DNA from: Cubamyces lactineus
Taxonomy: Eukaryota; Basidiomycota; Agaricomycetes; Polyporales; Polyporaceae
Reading direction: 5' to 3'
Assembly: GCA_022376465.1 (NCBI GenBank)
Contig: JACDTU010000002.1
Coordinates: 2,232,001 to 2,296,000, forward strand
DNA: 64,000 nucleotides
Part shown: positions 25,141 through 37,275 of the stretch, piece after piece
Layout of the letters: each line of letters opens with the position of its first letter
How positions within the stretch are numbered: position 1 is the first letter of the stretch
Translations under genes and position numbers: made by a program
Notes under the pieces: generated by a model
Told to the model about the DNA's origin: nothing
What the model saw: only the letters and a program-made list of their open reading frames with translations
The model's database searches: none

Positions 25141-25668
25141 TCATCGAGTAAAGTGCTGGATAATGCCGTCGAGATAGGCGGTATGTGAAGGGAGTTCCAG
25201 ACCAAGCCGCCGAGGAGAGCAGCACGCCTCCATCTCGCGCGTGCGCACTGAGCCGAGGAGCACATTCACAGCCTCCTTGATATCAAATGACCTGAGCGAG
25301 TCAGTTGCCGCGAAGAGAGAGCCCAAAGCGAGACCAGAGAGGAAAGTACGCCCAATTCTGCAGCGCCTTGTAGGCCCGCCGTGCGTACAACACATCCAGC
25401 CCACTTAGCGGCGGCGATGGCGTGTACTCCGCTCGATGTGTTAAGAGAAGGATATAGATTCGTCGAGGAATGGGAGTTACCACGTAGATTGAGCCTCCAG
25501 AGCCTGAGAAGGACTGACAAGATGTGGTCTGAGAGCAAGTGGCGTAGACGCCCATTCCTTCATCGCGTTCACGATCGCGTCTCGGGAAGGGAACAGCACA
25601 TCCGAGTCCACGCCGTCGCGACTACAGTGCACTTCACTCCCTCCATTCACCTGCCCATGTGAGAGCAT
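25141..25668 (-). CDS. Hypothetical protein, three exons, head to head with DAD3
   Basis: I do not recognise this family. Exons 25668-25481, 25403-25350 and 25291-25141 join in phase through GT-AG introns of 77 and 58 nt (the second has a CTGAC branch site) to give 130 residues. The joined product reads smoothly as a helical protein (LDVLYARRAYKALQNWA, then SFDIKEAVNVLLGSV), which single frames do not. The proposed ATG is only 20 bp from the DAD3 ATG on the opposite strand, so the start could be wrong or the 5' UTRs overlap. No signal peptide or metal motif is visible. Confidence 0.45.
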
Positions 25669-25688
25669 CGCGCCGCTGTTCGTGAACC

Positions 25689-26146
25689 ATGTCTACTGCA
25701 CTATCAAGCAGCTCTATCTACGAAACGAACCCCTACGAGGGGCACCCCAACTTGTCCGAGCTAGAGGCGGAGGTGCTGTGGCAATACGCGAAGCTGTCGC
25801 AAAACATCAAAGAGGTCCGTTCTTGTCCTGCTAACTGCTGCCATCGCGCCCGTTAAGTGCTAACCATACGGGCAGCTCATTTCAGAGACGCGTCGCGTGA
25901 GCGAGGCTCCCGATGAGAAGCTCCTGAAGCAACTGAGAGCATTGGAAGTGAAGATGGGTCTCGTCTTGACCTTGGTGCGTGCATGCATGGCAGTTATGAT
26001 CACGAGCAGCCCATTAATCCTCTTTACCTCTTCCCTCTACACTATAGTTCAAGGCTTCCGTCTGGGCTGTCATCAACGAGCAACCTCTGGCAGATACATC
26101 CTCCGCATACGCAGATACCACGGCAGACGATACCATCACGCGTTGA
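25689..26146 (+). CDS. DAD3: DASH/DAM1 complex subunit Dad3
   Basis: Small kinetochore protein of the fungal DASH (Dam1) ring, which couples chromosomes to spindle microtubule ends. Exons 25689-25814, 25876-25974 and 26048-26146 give 107 residues, the usual size. The family core is unmistakable: NPYEGHPNLSELEAEVLW, QYAKLSQNIKELISETRRVSE, LLKQLRALEVKMGLVLTLFK, ASVWAV. The last exon adds the FKASVWAV segment and a Thr/Asp-rich tail. The ATG at 25689 gives the standard N-terminus. It shares a very short 5' spacer with the minus-strand gene at 25668 and is convergent with ARPC1, whose stop is at 26244. Confidence 0.93.
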
Positions 26147-26243
26147 CACTTCCCTACTGACGCTGCCTCCATTACTGCCACTAGATGTATTTCCGCGCCG
26201 ACATTCGTGCTTGTTCCTATCCTACACCATTGTATCGATATAT

Positions 26244-27775
26244 CTACCGCAACTGCATCTTGCCAAGCTTCCCCGCCAGTCCGGTCGCGCCGATCGGCGT
26301 GACGGCGCTCACGTCCCAAACGACAAGCTTCCCATCGACACCAGACGTGCTGACACGCGTGATATTGCCCGGCACGCCGTCATAAGGCCGCACGCTGGTG
26401 ATCGTGTTCTGGTGCACCGTGAATAACTCCGATTCTGACGAGGAAGAAGTGGTGGGAGATCCTGGGACGTTAGAGATACCACGCTCCGCAGCGTTGCGGA
26501 AGGTGTTGAACGCAGCACTGTTGAGCCGTCCGACGGGAGACGCGCCTCCGAAGCCTGAACGGGCACCGCCAGACGACTTGTTCGACTGAGGATCGTCGAG
26601 GCTGCCGACCAACTCCCAGCCACCCTGGTTGCCCGTGAAGACAAGCGGCTGGCAGTCGTGGCCAGCAGCGATAATGGACTCCTCGGTAGTCCAAGTTAGT
26701 GCGACCAGCGGAAGGATGGACATCTTGATTGTGTATACGGCGGGACCGCCAGGGTATACGATGGTGACGGAGCTGTCATGGCCTATAATGCATATTTGCA
26801 TAAACATCAAACGGTATGGGATGATCTGGGAAAAAACGTACTGGCAAAGGCTAGGACGTCGCCTGAAGGCGAGAAGGCAACATCATGGACCCAGCCACCG
26901 GACGGGCTGGCGTATTCGCCGCAGATGGTGTTGAAGGGAAGCTTCTCACCCCACACGGAGGGGGCGGGCCTAAACACGGAACGGTCAGAGATGCCCTCGC
27001 CTCATGCAATGTCGCTTCATGCAATGCCAAAACCTACTTCTTGTCGACGTCCTTAATGTATGCAGAGAAGACGCGGGCCTTCATATCCGCGCTACCGGCA
27101 GCGAGCAGGACATTGTTGGGGTGCCAGTCGACCGACAAGACGGTGGACCTAATGGGCTTCTTGAGAAGGCGAGACACCCACCAATCGCCCTCGGGATCGA
27201 ATGAACAGATGGCAATGGCACTGGATATCAGGGTCAGTGCATATGCACAACGCAATGGAAGTCGGTTACACGTACCGAGCGCCACTCGCCACGGCGAATT
27301 TGTCTTCGTTAGGGCTCCAGCGAACGTAGGTAGCAGCGCGGTTGATCCTCAGCAGGACAAGGGTGGGCTTCCACACCATATGCCCCGTCTGCGGGTCGGG
27401 GCTCTGCTGCCAGACATAAGCATTCCTGTCCTGCGCGGACGTGACGATGCGGTTGGACCGCGGTGCCCAATCGATGGAGGTTACTGGCTTGTCGTGCTAT
27501 TTTCCATGAAGGTCGACTCAGTATCAACTCACCAGGGGTACCAGTTGTACGATCGTACCTCCGTCAAGGTATCGATAAGCTTCCAGTCATTGCCCTCTCT
27601 CGCGTAGATCAAGACCTCGTTAGAGTTCAAGCTGACCGCGACCTCTGTAGTGAATGAGGACGACTCGTCGGGCAGGAGTCGATCACTTCATGGACGTACG
27701 GGTGCGATCCGCATTGAAGGCATGACAAGTGACCGGGGTCTGCTGGCTCAGCGAGAATACTTCAGGGGGCGCCAT
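26244..27775 (-). CDS. ARC40: Arp2/3 complex subunit 1 (ARPC1/Arc40), WD40 protein
   Basis: WD40 beta-propeller subunit of the Arp2/3 complex, which nucleates branched actin at cortical patches. Six exons (27775-27700, 27644-27559, 27496-27276, 27220-27038, 26969-26842, 26782-26244) give 410 residues. Family landmarks: [17 protein letters not shown], the [13 protein letters not shown] repeat, [71 protein letters not shown], and the final [12 protein letters not shown] blade. A Ser/Gly-rich loop before the last blade (around 26440-26590) is the usual ARPC1 insert. The ATG at 27775 gives [12 protein letters not shown], a normal start for fungal members. Confidence 0.93.
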
Positions 27776-28583
27776 CGTGGTGTTGTGTTGCTGCGTATGA
27801 AAATTGCGCAGAGGACTCTGGACAGTCTACTCTGCAGGAGGAGAGACAAGAGGTTGTATGTGATCAAGGATTCGAGCAGAGCGGAGTACTGCGCGGTATC
27901 GACGTCGCGCACGGTGGGCGCCTATGGCATTGCAGTTTAGCGCCCCTTGCAACTACGTACACGAAGAGCTCCATGCGTCGCAAGTATTCATCCGCTGCGA
28001 TTGACGGTATGCCGGAGATAAGCAGATATCTGAAAAGGGGCGGATATGTGAATCGCTCAGCATATGCACGGATACGTACACCGGCCTCCTACAATCATAA
28101 CCAGGAGATGGGGCGCTTATTGATTCAACGCCGACGATCATACGGGCGCCTACCCAGGATACACTTGTACCGTACCCTTGGTTAACCCTCGCGCTCGCGA
28201 CCTCGCCCCATACGTGCGTAGTACTTGTGACTGCTACCAGACATGCGCTCCGATATCTACTGCGCAGCCTGCGGACACGGCAATCCATCAGAGAAGTAGC
28301 AAGCTCTGGTCAATGAGCGAGTCCGCACATCGCTCGGACCACCATTATCACCGGACATACAGCCAATTACTCTGTCAGGCCCCTCATCCATAATTCTAGA
28401 TCAGTATCTGCGCATTTCTGCTTGCTATCTTGCCAGTCGGAGTACTGAGTGGGACAGACTGCGCTGATGAGCGAGTCATGTACGTGCCCTCTTGTGGCGG
28501 ATACCTCTGACTCGAACAGTACCTATAAATCCTCCTGACGATCTAGAGGAGGAGAGACAAGAATCCCCGTACACTGCGTTGAT
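27776..28583. other. Divergent intergenic region ARPC1 / GNAT gene
   Basis: 808 bp between two divergently transcribed genes, so it holds both promoters. No supported gene or recognised regulatory site; short open frames on both strands lack family motifs. Confidence 0.5.
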
Positions 28584-29689
28584 ATGGGGAACATCCGCTG
28601 TGTTCGTTTTCCTAGTCTCGAGGCCGCCATCGAAGCTATCGCGCCGTACGACGATGGTTTCATGAACTTTTGCGTTGGTTCTCTTCACGAGCACCTACAC
28701 AAGTCATCGGAGGACGACAAGTTCAAGAAAGGACATTTCTTCGGCTTATACCATGGCGAGGACCTAGAGTAAGTGGCACGCTTTGTTAGTATCATCGACT
28801 ATGGTGTTCATATATGCACTTCCACAGACTCACTCTAACCGTGCATGCTGCCCACGACACCACCTGGAAACTCCTGTGCCCACAACATCGACAAAGCTCT
28901 CTTACTCCCGCGTTTCTCGACACCGCCGCTAATCTGCTCGTCGACGCCGTCCTTCAGTCCGTTGACCCGCGATCCGCGTTCCAAGTGTTTGGGTACAAAG
29001 CAGCGGTAGATGCGTTTACGGCGGCTTGGACGGCGCGAGCGGCTGCCACAGGAGTCGAACTGAGCGTGAAACCACTGTATTCCACTGTATCGAGCTACGC
29101 TACCCGGGAGACCATACCTCCTCCTCCCAGCGCCCCTTCGACTTCCGCCCTGGCTCTCGCGACCATGGCCGACTTCGAAGAGCTGATTCCTTTATATCTG
29201 GATTTTTCGACGTACGCCCCTGGCACCCGGACTCGGGAAGAGGACGAGGCACGTCTACGCGGACTCATTCCCTCTGGACTGACGTGGGTATACCGCGTTG
29301 ACGGAGCCATCGTCGGCTTCATCAGTCTTGGAAGACCCAGCCCCAAGACTATCGCCGTCCGGCACGTCTATGTCCATCCCGCCCATCGTCGCAAAGGTAT
29401 CGCGGAGGCTATGGTGGGTGCCGTCACGCGCTACTTCCTCGGCGTCCAGTCAGCCGGGGGCGAAGACGTCTTCGCAGAACCACCCGCTGTGGGAGTGAAG
29501 GACTTCGTCTGCATCAACGCGGTAGACATCGCTGCGTCGAGGGTGTATCGGCGAGCAGGCTTCCTCTTCCCTGAGCAAACGGCGGACGGTGTAGAAAGAG
29601 GTGGTATTGATCCGAAATCGGGGCAGAAGGGCTGGTTTTATTCCGTCCTTCGGGGGATCACCAAGCCAGTCCCGGAGGAGACCGCGTAG
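28584..29689 (+). CDS. GNAT-family N-acetyltransferase
   Basis: 348 residues in two exons (28584-28768 and 28828-29689). The C-terminal half is a GNAT fold: TWVYRVDGAIVGFISLGR forms the beta4 region and VRHVYVHPAHRRKGIAEAMV is motif A, with the R-R-x-x-G-x-A acetyl-CoA pyrophosphate loop. CINAVDIAASRVYRRAGF is the usual final strand and helix. The N-terminal half lacks a catalytic motif and resembles the non-catalytic half of double GNAT proteins. Family members acetylate amines of small molecules or proteins; the substrate here is unknown. The stop is TAG at 29687. Confidence 0.85.
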
Positions 29690-30398
29690 CTTTGAGCTTG
29701 GATGGCCGAAGGCTTGTGAGTGCTGCTTACTGTCAACGAGACAATGTTGCTGACCCAGGTTCAGGGAGATAGCATTCCTCTCGTTTGCCTGCGGCTTCGG
29801 AGTTCTTGACTGGTATATCTTCTGAGGTACTTAGTAACCTAGACTCCTGTCTTATGAACGCCGCCAACCACATACGACGTGTCTTAGAAGATCGTTGCAC
29901 ATGTATGCAGACTGCTACTTACATCCACCCTAAAACCTACGTGAGCATGATGCACGTTCTGCATAGCCCGACCGAATCGCCTCTGAGGAGGACATCCCCG
30001 GGCAAGAGCGTGCATTTATCGACACGATGACGATGCAAGCTCGGTGGCTGAGGCTACTCGGCCGAAGAAGGGAGCGTTAGCGTTGGCGATCACTTAAGCT
30101 TGAAAGGGATTCGGATTGACTTGTGTTATACGTGCTAGCAGTGGAACGGAAAGAGATAAACCAGAGGCGGTTTCAGGGCGATAACGAGAGTAAACGCCGG
30201 ATAAGATGGCTGTAGACAGGGCGACTTATGTGCCATCAATTGTGTGATTGGTCAGGTAAGCGACGGCGCGTAGTGACAAACCCAAGCTGGGGAAGTCCCG
30301 TTCCCGTTCGTTGTTTTCCATCCCCCTCCTTCCACCAGACATCCCGCCCGTCGTCGTCGAGGCCCTGCGCTTTCGTCGCCGCCAACGACTCCTCCACC
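29690..30398. other. Intergenic region upstream of the kinesin gene
   Basis: 709 bp between two + strand genes. It contains the GNAT 3' end and the kinesin promoter, with a C/T-rich patch at about 30295-30345 before the ATG. Nothing else recognised. Confidence 0.5.
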
Positions 30399-33300
30399 AT
30401 GGCGCCGCAGCCGTCCAGCGCGGCCTCCACCTCGGTGCAAGTCGGTAAGTGACGGACGAGCGTCCACGCTGCCCGCTGCAGGCGATTCATATTCCATTGC
30501 AGCCCTCCGCATCCGCCCAACGACCTCCCAAGACCTTACTTCCATTCCGTCTCGCTTTCAGCGTAATGTTATCTCTGCCGTCTCGAATACCACCGTCAGC
30601 GTGGATGCCACTCCTTCCCCCGGCCCCGGTGCACCTGCCGCACCTGCCTCCTCCGCCAACAGCTCCAAAAAGCAGATGTTCACCTTCGACCAGGTCCACC
30701 CTCCATCCACCACGCAATATGAGATGTTCGTCTCTACCGCTCAGCCCCTCATCTCGCGCTTTGTAGAGGGTTTCAACTGCACTATCCTGGCGTACGGTCA
30801 GACCAGTAGCGGGAAGACGTTCACGATGACAGGTATCGACTTGGATGCGGATCCCTCGGATCCCAACAACGGTATGGGTATCATCCCTAGGGCAGTTTCG
30901 ACTATCTTTGCTCGCTGCAAGGAGCTCAAGGAGGAACGTGGCGCGTCTTGGAACTACAGCATTAAGGGCTCGTATATTGAAATCTATAATGAAGACCTAA
31001 TCGACCTACTAGCAGACACTACGGGAAAGCGGGACGTTCAGATCCGTGAGGACAAGCAGGGGCATATCATTTGGGAAGGCCTTCGCGAGGTCAACGTCAG
31101 ATCCGCCAACGAGGTCATGAAGTGAGTCGTTACTATGGTCTACTACCCATCCGCAGTGCGCGCTCGAGGAGTACTATTGGCTCCGAGTGGTCGAGCACAG
31201 CACACGTTCGCGCACCGCCCATGAGACGATACTGACTGCATTCTACTCTTCAGCTTGATCCGGCAAGGTGCCTCCATACGACGCACGAATGAGACAGACA
31301 TGAATGCCCAGTCGTCTCGTTCGCATGCAATCTTCTCCTTGACACTCACTCAGAAGAAGTTCACTGGCAACGGAGCGCCTCCTCGCTCCTCATCGCCCCT
31401 TCCTCCAGGTGGACGGTCCCCATCGCGTATTGCACGTCCGGGCTCTGTTATCGGCCCTGCAGGTGGTAGCAGAGTATCTTCTCCGACGTTCGGTCGTCCG
31501 GCAACGCCTAGTTTCCAATCGGCCATCGCTCGCGGCGGACGGCCTGCCAGTTCGCTTGGTTTCCTTTCCCCTGATATGGCTAGAAACAGTGCCGCAAAGG
31601 ATGCGGGCGATGCTTCGGGGGGCGAGTGGGTAACGGTCGTCTCGAAGTTCCACTTCGTAGACTTGGCTGGCTCTGAACGGGTGAGCTGGAAGGTTCTTTT
31701 GGACACGGCATTCTTCTGAACTAGATTGGTAGTTGAAACGCACTGCTGCCGCTGGCGAGCGTATCAAAGAGGGTATTTCCATCAACAGTGGTCTTCTCGC
31801 GCTTGGAAACGTCATCTCCGCCCTCGGCGATCCAGCACGGGCAAAGTCGCACACAGCATCGTATATCCCCTACCGCGACTCGAAGCTCACCCGCCTCCTT
31901 CAAGACTCCTTGGGAGGCAACGCCCACACACTCATGATTGCTTGCGTCAGTCCTGCAGAGTGGAACGCGAACGAGACAGTCAACACGCTCAAGTACGCGA
32001 ATCGTGCGAGGAACATCAAGAATCGTGCCGTTGTCAACGAGAAGGAGGAGGGTTGGGACGACGTCGAGTGGCTCCAGGGCATGGTAACGCGTCTGCGCAA
32101 GGAGCTGAAGGCTATTAAGGAGGGTGGAGGTGGTTCGTCCTTGGCGATCACTGCCAGCTCCTCCGACCTCGAGGTCGCGCCGAAGAGGGTCCTCGCCCAG
32201 ATGTCCGAGTTGCAGAACAACTACGAGGATCTTCGGGAGAAGTACGTGGAGCGTACCGAGGAGCTCACCCGGCTCCGCAACGAACTCGCCGAAAAGCAGA
32301 GAAGCTCAGGTGGTCGCCTGGGCGGTACTGCTAAGTACGAAGAGATCGTTGGTCCCGTCATCGAGGAATACGAGAAGACGATTAGCGCAATGGAGGCCGA
32401 GCTCAAGCTCAACCGCGCCGCTCTCAGACACACGAACGATCTCTACGACGAAAAGGAGAACGAGTTCAACGCTCTCATGGAACGGCATTCCACTACCGAG
32501 CTGTACGTCGAGGAGCTGAAAGCGCGTGTTGCTAAATTGGTTGAACGCGAGCGGGCCACTGAGGTATGCACGCATATATTCACTCTGCGAGATCTGAAAA
32601 CTGAGTATGGAATGCGCAGGCCTACGTCCACGACCTCGAGGAGAGAGTGCGGCAATACGACGAGTCGCAAGTCTCATCAAGCGGCTCCATCACTGATCTC
32701 AAGCGGGAGCTTGCGAGGGTCAGGGACGTCGAGTCGGCCTCTTCGCTGTACATCGCCGAGCTCGAGTCGCGTCTTGCCAAGGCCGATGAGTCCGTTCTCG
32801 CTCTCCGTGCGAAGGTGGAGGAACTCGAACACGAGTGCGAGCGTCGGCGTGAACAGGTTGAGGCGCTGGAGTCTCGTTTGGACAGCCTTAAGAGGGACGG
32901 CGATAGTTGGCGAACGGACCTGGAGGAGCGTGAGGCGCGTGTGCGTGAACTCGAACAGAAGATGCAGGAGTGGGAGGCGAAGAGATTGGCTGCTAGCGAG
33001 GAACGAGAACGTCTCGGGGAGCTGGTCAACGAAGTGGCCAAGGCGAAGGAGGAGCTGGAGAGCTCCTCGCCTACCAAATCCAGTGCGCCCACCACAAATG
33101 GTGCCAATTCGGAGGTCTCCTCGATCAACGAGGTCGACAGGACTGCGGAAAGCCAACTTGTCGCTCTTCAGCAGACGCACACCGCTACCCTAGCTGACTT
33201 GTCCGCCGTAACGGCGAAGTACCGCGATGCCTTGCGCGAGATCGCCGATCTCGCTGCCCAGTTGCAAGAGGCGAAGGTGAATGCTCCAGTACCACCCGCC

Positions 33301-36300
33301 GAATCTCCTGAACGTGTGGGTGAGCTCTCCCCGAAGCGAAGAATGAGGGCCGCGGCAAGAGAGGGGCAGGAACCTTCGCAAAACGGCACTGGCAGGCGTC
33401 TCTTCTACCGCAATGGCGCATCGTCCGAGTCACTTCACTCCAGGTTGGTGGTTAGTTCGTGTATGAACGTACTTTCTAATGACACGGCAGTCAGGTCGCT
33501 CTCGCAATCTGTATCGCTCTCGCAGGAGCTATCCTCGGCCAGATCGCGCAAAGCCTCTACGTCCAGCCACGGCACCAGTAGTTCGATCTCGCAATCCCCC
33601 GGACATTCGCGCCCCAACCTTTCGATATCCTTGCCTTCTGTGGCTGTTTCTCCCACGGAGCGGTCCGTGGCTAGCCTCGAAGAGGAGATCATGCGTCTGC
33701 AGGATGTCCTGAAAGAGCGCGAAGCAGAGATTTCGGCCCTAGAAATGTCGTTGCGCGAGAAGAACGAGATGAATGGCGCTCCTTCGAGCCTTTCCGCAGA
33801 GTTGCAGCGCTCTCCGTCAGAGACGAACGGTGATGCCTACATGCACCTTTCCCCGAAGACGATCAACACCTTCACCGAGATCCGGAAGAGCCTTGACCTC
33901 CACCATGCCAATCAGTACACTGTATCCGATGTAGACGAGTCGCTGGTCAGACTCAACGAGCTCATGCGGTGCGTGTCTCAAACCGTATATGACATGTTGG
34001 GCGCTAAATATACTCCCTATAGTTCCATGGCGCAAAAGGAGTCTCACCACAAGGAGGTCGTAGACGACCTCACCAGCCAGCTTAGCCAGGTTCGCAAGCA
34101 ACACGAGGAGCTTCAAGTTCTCTCCCGCGATCAGGTGCGCCGTGTGTTGGTTGCCTATAAATATGGATCGGTCACTGACGATGTTTCAGGCACTCAATAT
34201 GAGCATGGAACTTGAAGCGCTCCGGAAGAAGCACGAGGAAGATTTAGAGAACCACGCTCACGACATTCGCATGCTGGAGGAATTCCAGGCGCGCGAGGAG
34301 GCGCTGACCAAGTCGCTCGAGGAGGCCAAGCAGCGGGAGTCCGAGATCCAGTCGTCTTTGGACAGCTTGAAGGCACGCGAAGCTGAACTTTTGGCATCGC
34401 TGCAACAGGCACAGGAGGCCCATGAGTGCGAGATTCAGCAGCTGAAGGTGGCGCACGAGGAGGCCATCCGTGCCAAAGAGACCGAACTGGATGTCCAGCT
34501 GGTAGAACTCAAGAAGGAGCACGAGGCTTCGACCGCCGAGCTCCAGGCCCAGGTTGCTCAGTCTTCTGCGGCCCTCGAAGCTGCTCAACACGATCACGAG
34601 GAGGCGTTCGGAAAGCTGAAGGCTGAGCACGAAGAGGAGCTTAGAAAGCGCCTTGACGAGGCGAACGAGACTCTCGAACGCGCCCGTGCAGACCACGAAG
34701 CCGCCTTGACCAAGACGTCTTCTGAACATCAGATGGCTCTCGATTCCTTGAGAGCCGAGCATGCTGCTACTCTTGCCAACCTTGAGTCATCTCATCAGGA
34801 GGAGCTTCAGCGCCGTGTCAAGGAGGCGACCGATGCGCTCGAGAAGGCTCAAGCGGAGCACGCGGAGGCGTTGGCCAAAGCCATCGCTGCACATCAAGAC
34901 GCGATGAAGTCGCTCGAGGAACAGCATGCCGCGACGCTTTCGCGCACCGAGGAGGAGTACTACAACGGTCTCACCAAGCTTCGCAGCGACCATGTCCAGG
35001 CGCTTGAGAAGCAGGCTGCCGAGGCTGCTACCGCCATGGAGCGCTTGAAGGATGAGCATGCTCGGGAACTTCGTATGGCGGAGATCGCCCGGGAGGGTTC
35101 GCTCTCGGAGTCACAATCCGCTCGCGACCTCGCCTTGAAGGACCTTCAGGACGAGCACGCGGCTGCTATCAAGGCCAAGGAGCAGCAGTTCGCGGATGAC
35201 CTGCAGAGGCTGAAGGACGAGCACGCTCAAGCTCTCTCTACGAAGCTCGACCAGCACCGCGAGTCTCTCCAGCGGCTCAAGGCGGATCACGCTGCGACGC
35301 TGACGAAGAAAGAGATCGAGTTCGGCGACCAATTGGAACGCATGCAAGCCGAGCACTCCCGAGCGCTCTTGGAGAAGGACAAGGAGTATCAGGCAGCACT
35401 AGATAAGCTTACCGCCGACCATTCTGCAGCCGTCGCGAAGCTTCAGCAGGAGTCTGCCCAAGAGGTCGCTCGCTTGACCGCTGCCCTCGAAGAGAGCCAG
35501 GCGGAGCGTGCAGCTTCGGAAGCCAGTCTACGGAAGGAGAAGGACGACGCGCTCGAGAGTCTCAAGCAGGAACACGCGGCAGCACTTGAGGATGTCCGGC
35601 GCGCGCATGCGGAAGAGGTTCAGCAGCTGGTCGATTCGCACAAGGCTGCTCTGACATCGTCTGAAAGCGGGCTGGAAGAGCAACGGTCCGCTCTCGTAAA
35701 GGAGCACACGGAGGAGGTTGCTCGTCTCAAGGCTGAGCACCAAAGTGCGCTCGCTGAGGCCCAGGCTGCTCTCGTCGCGGCCGAGGAGCAACACCGCTCT
35801 GAACTGGAGGCATCCAGGTCACAAACTGAGCAGCTTCTTGCCACAGAGAAGGAGCGTCTCAAGGCGACACTTGCCGAGGTCGAGAAGATGCATTCCGAGG
35901 AACGCGAGACCCTGCTGAAGAGCCACAACATACTCTTGGAGGACCTTCGCAAGAAGCACGCGGAAGAGCTCGAAAACCTAGCCAAGGAACACAATTTACT
36001 CCTGGACGAGCTCGACTCACATAAGGCGGCATCGGACGAATGGGCACACGCTCGCGAGGAGATGCGCCAGGCGCATGAGTCTGCGATGCAAGAGAAGTCG
36101 CAAATTATCGACGGTCTACAAGAGGAGCTTTCGGGTGCTCACAACGAGCGCGATGCGCTCGCGAACGAGGTCGAGAAGTTGCGTGCGGAGCTGCAACGGA
36201 CTCGCGAGGAGACGTCGGTGTTGGTCAAGGAGGCGTCGAAGCGGCAGTCACTCGTCGACGAACTCGAGCGGCACCGGTCCGTCATCGCCGAGATGCAGGA

Positions 36301-37275
36301 GAACCTCCAGCGGACGAAGGACGAGATGGACAGCCTGATGGCCGAGAAGCAGCGACAAGACGCGCTCCTGCGCGACCTGCAGAGCCAGCTCGGCAGCCCG
36401 ACGCCCGGTGCCAGCGCGCGCCCACCTGTCGACCGCGGTGTCTCATATACGCGCGCGACCGGCATGTCGCCCGGCAAGCTGCCTCCTCCAACGCCCCCGC
36501 CGACTGTGCCTATCCCGCCGGCCCCGCGCGGCATCCACGAGCAGACGGCGTCCACGTCGTCGTCGACGGCTATCTCGTCGCGGAGCGTCAGCGTTGATTC
36601 GGAATCACCGTCGACGCCCGCAACATCCATTGCGCACTCGCTAGCGGGTGGACTGCCGTCGCCACTGTCGCTTGGGCCAGGGCCGGATCCTAAGACAGCT
36701 GCGCAGCTGCAACAGCAGGCGAAACAGTTGGAGGAGCAGGAGGCGATGATCAAGACGCTCAACAAGCAGCTGACCCACTGTGAGAGCGACCTGCAAGCTC
36801 ACATGGACATGGTTGCGACGCTAGAGGCCTCGCTTGGCGACTCGGAGAAAAATCGTAAGTGGCCGCTGCTGCGCCTGTTGTACGTTAATCTCGGATTTCG
36901 CTGACGCGCGCTCGCTTTTCCCCTCGCTTCTCGCTTATCCCCTTTCCCCGCACCGCGTACCGCTTTGGTGACTTGCGAAACTCGTGTTGGCGCTTGTGTG
37001 CGTTTTCCCACCCCACAGTGCGGAAGGCGCGTATGCAGGCGACGGAGCTCGCGCGGGAGCGCGACAACCTGAACTCGCAGATCGTGAACCTGCGCCAGGA
37101 GCTCGCGGACGCAAAGGCGGAGGTCGTCAACGTACGGCGGTCGATCGTCGAGGAGAAGCAGTCGCTCGAGAGCCGGTTGGACGAAGAGCGGCGCGCCAAG
37201 GAGCGCGCACGCGCACAGCTCGACAGCCGGATGGAGGAGCTGCAACGGCGCAAGTCCAAGTTCGCGTGTCTATGA
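30399..37275 (+). CDS. Kinesin-4-like (KIF4/KIF21-type) motor protein with very long coiled coil
   Basis: 2,102-residue kinesin from eight exons: 30399-30444, 30503-31121, 31254-31680, 31733-32563, 32620-33443, 33495-34134, 34190-36854, 37019-37275. N-terminal motor: [19 protein letters not shown]-loop [13 protein letters not shown], switch [15 protein letters not shown], switch [15 protein letters not shown], and [18 protein letters not shown] low-complexity Pro/Ser/Gly insert of ~90 residues (31370-31640) lies between switch I and II. From ~residue 460 the protein is almost continuous coiled coil; a stretch at 34190-36380 repeats units built on L-K-x-E-H-A-x-A-L. A Pro-rich linker (36400-36700) precedes a last coiled coil. 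Inferred role: microtubule plus-end or spindle midzone motor. Intron 33444-33494 is 51 nt, in frame and stop-free, so retention is possible. Confidence 0.88.

Noticed and set aside
32124..32519. 131-codon + strand frame inside the kinesin gene
   Set aside because: Arg/Ser-rich shadow of the coiled-coil codons in another frame.
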